DNA of 64,000 nt from Carex sylvatica (Eukaryota > Streptophyta > Magnoliopsida > Poales > Cyperaceae). The stretch lies in assembly GCA_964058845.1 (NCBI GenBank), contig CAXKVR010000001.1, positions 434,001-498,000 on the forward strand, given 5' to 3'. The position numbers were made by a program, and so were the translations under genes. Under the pieces are notes generated by a model, which did no database searches, was not told the DNA's origin, and saw only the letters and a program-made list of their open reading frames with translations. Positions 56,959-64,000 of this stretch are shown in pieces. Positions within the stretch are counted from its first letter, which is position 1, and each line of letters starts with the position of its first letter.

Positions 56959-57119
56959 ATTTTATCAGAATAATAATAAGAAGATAGCAGAACTATATAC
57001 CAGGCTTGCTGCAGAGGAGTGTCAAATCACTCAGATGATAGATGATGATAGAGGCCAAGAAACAAGTTGAAGCTGAGAAAAATAAAAAGAAGTGTAACTG
57101 CATGAAGCTTGTGATCTAG
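56959..57119 (+). other. Candidate terminal exon with coiled-coil-like tail
   Basis: An AATTGACAG acceptor precedes FYQNNNKKIAELYTRLAAEE, CQITQMIDDDRGQETS, TGA at 57068-57070. Shifting one frame continues KQVEAEKNKKKCNCMKLVI to TAG 57117-57119, so a single indel may separate the two. It lies about 230 bp after the donor-like end of block 12. Family unknown; the tail is like those of small GRF-type proteins, but that is a guess. Confidence 0.3.
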
Positions 57120-57538
57120 GATTCAGTGGGAACAACCCTTATAGGATTTTTTGTTACTCACATATTTCCTGAGAAAAAAATATAAGTAGTTTCTTCAATG
57201 TATTTAGATAATAGAATGCTCTTATTTTTTCTATTTTTGCAAATTAGCTTAAACTATGTTATAATTTTGTTTTCTGGTTTGACTATTATCATTTATTTCT
57301 TTATAAACTTGATTTTGCACAAGTAAATTTGATAACATCTAAAGGAGGTAAGTTAGATATTATCTATTTTTTATATTATTAAAATGATAAAATTATAAAT
57401 ATGACATAAATAGATTAATAACATAAAATGATAGAAACACACTGTGATGCAGTATAGTAGAATTTTATGTATTATTTTGTCCATCATGTCTTATTTTTAA
57501 TGGAACAAACAATGTCATGTATTCAATGCTGATTAATA

Positions 57539-58130
57539 AGGTTTTAAATAGTGATTATCATGTCATAGCGGAAAGGCTAAAAAAAAAAACTATCACGAAT
57601 AGTGTAGCTAAAGCGAAAGCTATTTTACATAGCATTTTTTATTTAAAAATATATATTTTATATTTCTACTAATTATCAACATTATTTAAAGTCTCATAGA
57701 GAAATAAGTAACACAAAATTAATTAAGTAATTAGAATATTCATATTGAACCATTACAAAGTCCAAATTACTATTCAAAATATCCCTAATAATATTATAAA
57801 CTATCTATCTTTTTCCATTCAAAATAACCTAATTAGAAGCATGGTATAAACTATTTTTTTCTATTAAAAAAAACCTAAACATCATGGAATAAACTATTTA
57901 TCTTTTTTTATTTAAAAGTAAAATCAATCTAGACATTAAAAAAATTGATCTTTAAAATTAATTTTCAGTTGTGCCTTTATATAAAAGTCCTTGTAACATA
58001 ACGTGCGCTATAGCGTGTAGCACAAATAGCGGACCGCTATCACTGCTATAGCAGTCATAGTTGAAATAGCACACTTTTATCCCATAGCTTAGCATTTAAG
58101 GTCTAAAAACGCTATAGCATGCTATTTAGA
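57539..58130. repeat. ATAGCG-type dispersed repeat, fuller copy
   Basis: Left end GTTTTAAATAGTGATTATCA, inverted approximately at the right end (AAACGCTATAGCATGCTATT, TAGAAAG). Interior words TAGCGAAAGCTAT, ATTCATATTGAACCATTACA, GCTATAGCGTG. The partial copy is at 30020-30425. Probably a non-autonomous DNA transposon. Confidence 0.6.
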
Positions 58131-59676
58131 AAGTTATATATGTATATTTATCACAACTATTTCATTAAGTATACCATATATTAATTGAAACACGTTGGCA
58201 TATTTTTGAAATTAAACAAGTACTTTTAATAAAAATATTATTTACTAATATATATAGCTAGTTACTTTGAATGCTTATGCAATTACAATTCTCAAAGTAT
58301 GTCTGGTAATTACCTAAAAATGCAATGTGGACCACTTATGTGAATATATATATATATAATCATCGAACTTGGATCTTGAAAAGAGTCCTGAAGTTAGGTC
58401 TGTAATACATACCAACTTTATTAATTACTTAATAGTTGAATCTAACTTCCAATTCTTATTTCTTGATACTCTCTGATTATGTTTTCCATAAAAAGTAGAA
58501 CTTCAACTTGACACTTACTTTCAACTAGACTTCCAGTTGCTGTTGGAATGTTAACTCGTCAGTTGAATAACTTTGTTCCCTAATTAATTAAAATGTCATC
58601 GCCCACCACTAGAGATTGACTTTCTGAAAAAAAAAATCTACCATCTTCAACAAAAACGTGTATATTAAAGTCTTATTTACCTACAAATAATTAATAGGCT
58701 TTAAATGTTATTCTTATTTTCATCTTTTTTACAAGATATACAAAATAATAAAAATATGCTTTTTAGTTATTTTTTTGTTATATAAATCCAAAAATTGTAT
58801 ATATTATTTTTCTTTTTTTACTTTGCTTATATATAATAGGCTATGAACGCCTCCTTTTGACTTGATTTTATTTCTCTCATAAAATATATAAAACAATCAA
58901 AAAATAAAAATATAACAATGCACACTTATAATAAAAATAATAAAATCATGTTTTATATGGAGGAATTGGTTAAAGAGTTTGTTGTAGTTAGAAAGGTGAT
59001 TAAAGTTGAAGCTTTTCAAGCCTCCTTTGATTATTTAATCTAATTATACCCTATGTGCATTGACTCCAATAAAAAAAAATGATATAAAACATAAAAATCA
59101 ATGTATAATATGTGTATAATATAAGGACCCTTTCACATGTCTCTACAAGGAAGATTAGAATATGAAGCTTGACAGCACCCTTTAGTTGGATTTATTGAGA
59201 TATGTGTAAAGATTTGTTGAAAAGGGTGCTTGACAACCTCTGAACTGATACCCAAGGTCTCCTCTACATAAAAGTAAAAATGGGAGGATATATGAGCAAA
59301 AGTGCTGTCAACTGTAATGCACAGTGATATCCTATGATCATTCAATGAACATTCATGCATAAAATCCAGTTTCATATGGAAATTAACATGTGAACAAAGT
59401 ACAATTTCACAAAAGTTCAGGGGCCCCTGTGTAAAAGTAGGATCCTTTAGTAATATAAGAGTGTGTCAGATCAATTGATAACATTCTTGTATAATGAAAA
59501 GAGGTTTGCCAGTGTCTAATTGGTTTTGATAAGTTGATCCATGCTGTAAACCCTGAACCAGAATGGTCGAGTAAGAAGAGTGAGATTCACCTGAATTGGA
59601 ACAATTCAGAGAAATCGCATCCTTTATATATGAAATGCAAAAGCTAGATTTATACATTCAGTCTAATTATATTCGC
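58131..59676. other. AT-rich stretch; unassigned minus-strand frames at 59133-59657
   Basis: Frames at 59133-59375 (LNDHRISLCITVDSTFAHIS, VVKHPFQQIFTH) and 59466-59657 (GESHSSYSTILVQGLQHGST) are in slightly less AT-rich DNA. No family recognised. Confidence 0.3.
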
Positions 59677-59679
59677 TTA

Positions 59680-60001
59680 GATCATGTTTAATTATATTCA
59701 GTCTAAACCATCTACTCCACTTTTAAGAAGTCAAAGGAAAAGTAAATTTTGGAGTAAGATAGAGTAATATTTAATTTAATTTGGATTAAGTTACTCTACT
59801 TTTTTAGATGGAGTAACTTACTCCACCTGTGGATAACCCACAGGTGTTAGAATAACACAATATTATAATTTTCTCTTTTTTCATAACCTTATTCCACCAA
59901 ATTTTAACTAAACTCTAACCAAACATGATTATTTTAATTTACCTTAGCTCGGAGTAAGAAATTTAATTCAGATTAACTTTACTCCACAATCAAACATGAC
60001 C
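59680..60001. mobile_element. Tourist-like (PIF/Harbinger) MITE, 322 bp, TTA target duplication
   Basis: The left end GATCATGTTTAATTATA and the inverted right end GGTCATGTTTGATTGTGG are imperfect terminal repeats. TTA flanks both sides (59677-59679, 60002-60004), the 3-bp duplication of PIF/Harbinger elements. Internal GGAGTAAG/CTTACTCC words add further inversion. Confidence 0.75.
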
Positions 60002-60004
60002 TTA

Positions 60005-61309
60005 CAAAGAATCGCATCCATGTTTCATCAAGATGATATTTATCTAAAGATAGAATTAGACTTGTGTTATGGATGAATATAAAAACAGAATGTGCAAATC
60101 AATTTGCACACAATTTAATTATAATGACATGTTTATTCCAACTCACCAAATTGAGCACAAATCAATTTGACCCGCTTCACTTGATCTACGTTGGATCGCA
60201 TGCGTCACGCTTTCTTCTACGTTCCCGCCTTCCCGATAGTAATTAAGTACTGATATGAAAATACTTTTGAATTATTATATATACATGTCTATATAGTTTG
60301 ATTATAATGAATTAAAGATTTGCGTTCGACAAGTAATTTGATGCTTGTCCAAATATGCTTCTTCGTTTTAAAGGAGATATATATAACTCGTAGTAATAAT
60401 ATGTGTGAATTATTTATTGTTAATATATTGCCGAATGGATAACGAATTAGAAAGTTTCAAATTATTCATGAATTTTCAAAATTTTATGAATAATTTCCAA
60501 ATAGTTCCTGAATTATTCATAACTCGTTATACCATACCAGTTGTTAATTATGCCTAGCAGCATAGAAAAAACACTGTAAATGAAAGCCTCGGTAAAAAAA
60601 AAACCCGGATGCTTTCTTTTAAAAAAAATAATGAGAATAAGAATTCTGTTAACCTTTATTTGTTTTAATTTAGTGTCTGCTTTGTAAATGCTTTCCTCTT
60701 TGGATCATTCATCATTTGTTACCTATTTTTGAGATACTTTCTCAAGTGATTTAAATATGGAATATGATTTCCAAACGAATATTATTGTGAGAAAATAAAA
60801 AATTAAAAAAAATTATGATTAAAAAGAAAGAAATACAGAATAAAACACCACTCTTGGCCCATTCAAATAAAGCCGACTTTCCGTTGTTTAATCCTCTTGT
60901 ATGATCTATCTAACACTATTTACAACATCTAAATGATTTTTGCAAGGTCATCTAACATAATTTTGATGCGGCCTTAGCCTTATATATGTTTGCAAATAAT
61001 TTTGATGGAGCCCAAAATTGTAGGCCTAGTACAGATGATAATTTATTTTCTCTCTAAAAAAAAGTGGAGTCTGATTACACTTCTATGTCAAGTGGTTATG
61101 CAAAATATAAAAAAAGAAGAAGAACAAAACCATTTTTAAAAAGAAAATGCAAAAATATGATAAAGCAGCTGTCTTGGCCCATTTCAGAAAAACCTGGCCT
61201 GTAAACGCAGCCTAGAACAATTATTAAGGGTTTGACTTTGTTCAAGATTGTAGAAACCAAATGATCTTTTTCATACTTTTTATATGACCTACTTTAGTTA
61301 GTTTGTTGT
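60005..61309. other. Array unit without a full block
   Basis: 60120-60290 is paralogous to 14305-14430. 60580-60890 (GAAAGCCTCGGTAAAAAAA, TTTGGATCATTCATCATTTG, CTCTTGGCCCATTCAAATAA) is paralogous to 15690-16010. A block opening without core is at about 60895. Confidence 0.5.
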
Positions 61310-61545
61310 ATGTTGTGATTTATCTAACACTATTCACAATTTTGAAATGATTCTGCAATTTTATACTCAATTTCTTTACTATTTATAGACTTATGTTTTT
61401 CAATATATGCTATGCTTATGAATTGAAGTACACAATTTTTAATAAATAATTTACTATTTTATATTTGAAGTGTTCATGCTTGTAAAGTTCGTAGCATTTG
61501 AGATATTGGAGAAAACAAATGAAGTTAAATTTTTTTTATTTTTTT
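61310..61545 (+). repeat. Array block 13
   Basis: GTTGTGATTTATCTAACACT, ATTCACAATTTTGAAATGAT, GTGTTCATGCTTGTAAAGTT and the core ATTTGAGATATTGGAGAAAA, then AAATGAAGTTAAAT; the donor-like site is lost. Confidence 0.6.
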
Positions 61546-62495
61546 ATTTTTTTTATTTGGTTTTAATAAAATGCTTAAGCTTTGCTGTTAATTAAAAATC
61601 ATGAACATTCAAGTATAGTCACAAAAATATTTATAGGGTAGTAAAACTTTCATAAAAGAAAGCAATAACAACATAAACCACCCCACTCGTGTTTACGTAA
61701 GCAAATTAATGTCGAATAGTAAATGGCCCCGTTGCATGGGAACATAAAAGTTTGAATTATTTGACATTTAAATAATTTCAAAATGGATTGGTGATAATCA
61801 GCTGCAACTGTGAGAGTAGGAAGGTATTATGTTGTATGGGTCTTGCAAAAAAATATATTTATTACTCTCATAACGCATTTAATCTAATTTCATATAAGTG
61901 CCACTTGGTTCTATTCTCAATTTATAATATATAACATGAGACTTTTGGTTAGGAATGAGAAAGTTTCTTGTAAGAAGAATAACATTGGAATGTGCCTAAC
62001 ATGTTGATCAAATAAAATAGGCAATTCTATTTCTTTTCTCTTGATTAAAATAAAAATAAATACAATTTATGGTTACCAGTTACCAAACAATTTTGGTCTG
62101 TGTCGATTGGTCAAGAACCCTCTTTGAGTTTACGGAGAAAAAACTATTGTAATAATGCATAATTTTCTAGTGGCAGTGCTGCCTCTTCCAAATCTGAATT
62201 ATAAAAAGATCACAAACAAACCTATACTAGATGAAAAGATTCTCTTTGAAATTTCAGAGAGGAAAACAAGACAAATTGAACACTCTAACCATCAATTTGT
62301 ATCGAACTTAATAGAAGTGGAATGCTTTATATTGTAGAACATTCATAGCTCGAGCTATATTAAGTACTAATTTCTTACCAACACATATTAAACATTCAAT
62401 ATTAACATCATAAGCATAGTATATACACACCATCCTCATCAAGCATCCCCAAAATCTTGACGTAGAGCGCAACGGTAGGAAACATACAAACTTAC
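61546..62495. other. AT-rich stretch, no gene supported
   Basis: The 60-codon frame at 62155-62337 is not recognised and is likely chance. Confidence 0.4.
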
Positions 62496-62582
62496 CTTAC
62501 ATCAGGTGAAAACTCAGGGTCAATGCCTTTCTCTTTCCTATTATCAACCTTTCCAGATAAGATGCGAAGCATGGGAAAACAT
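62496..62582 (-). other. Candidate exon, unidentified protein
   Basis: The minus strand reads ACFPMLRILSGKVDNRKEKG then IDPEFSPDVR, followed by a perfect donor (AG/GTAAGTTTG). The upstream side ends in TTAATGCAT rather than an AG, so the acceptor may be mutated. The residue mix is clearly coding-like; family not recognised. Confidence 0.35.
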
Positions 62583-63179
62583 GCATTAATAAAAAGTAAA
62601 TGCAGCAAAATGTGAATATGTCAGATACAAATTTACTGGTACAGTAACATTCCTACAAACTACCAAAGAGATTGTACTTTAACAGCATGTAAAACGCATT
62701 ATAATGAAAATTTATTAAGGTTTGGTACAGTTCAAATAGAAAATTGGTACCACAGGCACACTTTAATCATCCCTGATTTAGATTTTGCAGAGGATTTTTT
62801 TTTTGTTCTTCTGCTAACATTCCTGTTAGAAGTTTGGTCCTAATAAATATTAGCAAAGAAAAGGGTAGAAAATTGCGGAAAAAAAAACAACAAATGTAGG
62901 GTTAATTGGGTCTCAAATAATTCTCAATGTGTTGGTGTTTGTTGTAGTCATCAAATTTATCAGGAAAGGAATGGTTCCAACTGGTACGTAGACACACCAA
63001 AATTTAGGAAAATGCAATTCAAAATTGACTGGTGCAATATTGAAAAATAGTACTAATTTATTTAGTTAGAGAGTGCATTAGGGATGGAGAAAATGCACAT
63101 TTTTTTATCATCACAGAGACGTCGGCGTTGCGCATGAAAAATACCAAGCATAAGCATAGTAGCTACTGTCGCACCTGGC

Positions 63180-63665
63180 ACCAGAAGGCTTCGTTGGATT
63201 CTCTCATGCTATGGAAAATTGTAATGGCTTCATTGGACATACCATTTTGTGCATACATGTTAAAATCTGATCAAATGTAGATTAAGTTTTGTTGTGAAAC
63301 CAAAAAGATTGTAAAATGCAGTAAGCAAGCATACATACCCTGTGATCATCAAATTCCAAATAAAGTCGTCTTTTTTACTGACAGAATCAAAGACACGCCG
63401 CACTTGGAATGCATAGTGATCAAGGCTGAGCTGACAAAAGATCCGATTTCCCATTTTTTTTGTGGCCAGTGAAGATAGGCCTCAAGCCATTTCCCCGTTT
63501 CCAAATCACCGCGGTCACCACAGGCAGCAAGGACGCCAAGTAGAGTGACATTGTTGGGGTCCCACCCGTCAGGAGACCAAATCCTTTACAGGAATTTGAT
63601 CGAACACCTTGTGTGCAGAGACAGGCTGGCCGCACCTAACGTACATGGTGATGAGGGAATGCAAG
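63180..63665 (-). pseudogene. Pentatricopeptide repeat (PPR) protein pseudogene
   Basis: The minus strand reads LHSLITMYVRCGQPVSAHKV, FDQIPVKDLVS, then after loss of part of a repeat WDPNNVTLLGVLAACGDRGD, LETGKWLEAYLHW, SSALITMHSKCG, (shift) RRVFDSVSKKDDFIWNLMIT, GY, about 95 bp of foreign or intron-like sequence, AQNGMSNEAITIFHSMRESN. These are typical PLS-class PPR repeats of organelle RNA-binding proteins. At least two frameshifts, a deletion after VS and an interrupted repeat show it is dead. A MITE lies directly 5'. Confidence 0.75.
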
Positions 63666-63670
63666 GTATG

Positions 63671-63855
63671 GAATCCGTATCACCCCAAGTACCTGAGGTG
63701 CAAGCTAAAAATCAGGACTGTTCTTTTATCATGACACAAATCAAAGCAGCCCCCTACAGTCACAGCAGCTTTTAAATTAAGTTTGATTTGAATATAATTA
63801 ATCTGGACCGTTCGTTCTTTTAAATTGCATCTCAAGTACCTGGGCGGATACACAT
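63671..63855. mobile_element. Mutator-like MITE related to 10084-10272
   Basis: The left end AATCCGTATCACCCCAAGTA, CCTGAGGTGCAA is inverted at the right end (TTGCATCTCAAGTACCTGGG, CGGATACACATG). The terminal words match the element 5' of NUF2. A clear target duplication was not found, so the limits are approximate. Confidence 0.6.
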
Positions 63856-64000
63856 GGGCAGACCCAAGAAGAAATTGGGATAGGCAAGTGCCTACCCTTA
63901 GATTTGAATTTTTATTTTCAATCCAGTACTAATTGTTCAGTGTGCCTACTCTTGGAACGATGTAGTGCCTATTCCTGGCCTGAACTAGTCTGATTTTTGA
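63856..64000. other. Right-edge stretch, not assigned
   Basis: GC is moderate, with TAGGCAAGTGCCTACCCTTA and TGTGCCTACTCTTGG words. Too short to identify. Confidence 0.3.

Overview
This window is nuclear DNA of a flowering plant. The evidence is spliceosomal genes with GT-AG introns, a plant-type kinetochore gene (NUF2), a plant B1-type cyclin, Ty3/gypsy and Ty1/copia elements primed by initiator-tRNA sites, PIF/Harbinger, Mutator-like and (TA)n-embedded MITEs, and broken copies of plant gene families (PPR, LARP1, CAF1, GRF zinc finger). The DNA is very AT-rich and gene-poor. The species cannot be told from the sequence; a eudicot or other non-grass is a guess.

Layout. 1-2793: 5' end (gag start, primer site, one 2.3 kb LTR) of a gypsy element running off the left edge. 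3394-3561: small GRF-type zinc-finger ORF. 5772-9980: NUF2 gene on the minus strand, nine coding exons with consistent phases; no C-terminal exon seen. A Mutator-like MITE lies at 10084-10272 in its 5' region. 10.9-35.2 kb and 49.5-61.6 kb: an array of diverged, same-orientation repeat blocks (13 recognised cores) interspersed with gene fragments (LARP1 La motif, CAF1 deadenylase, C2H2 zinc finger) and MITEs. 38.0-39.3 kb: a Harbinger element with a doubly interrupted transposase. 40.75-41.19 kb: two 205-bp units, each ending in a long poly-C tract. 41.19-48.66 kb: a B1-type cyclin gene on the minus strand, split by a 5,063-bp copia element with almost identical LTRs in its third intron. 48.83-49.07 kb: its presumed promoter, with AACGG (MSA-type) cores. 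51.27-51.71 kb: probable LINE 3' end. 53.9-54.4 kb: repeat with a tRNA-like SINE head. 57.5-58.1 kb and 59.7-60.0 kb: further transposon copies. 63.18-63.66 kb: PPR pseudogene abutting another Mutator-like MITE.

Functionally, the only two genes that look substantially complete, NUF2 (kinetochore NDC80 complex) and the B1 cyclin, are both mitotic. Both have damage or missing parts here: NUF2 lacks its last exon in the window, and the cyclin has a +1 frameshift, a replaced C-terminus and no canonical destruction box. Much of the rest is transposons, segmental duplications and decaying gene fragments. All calls come from reading the sequence by eye; no alignment or database search was run.
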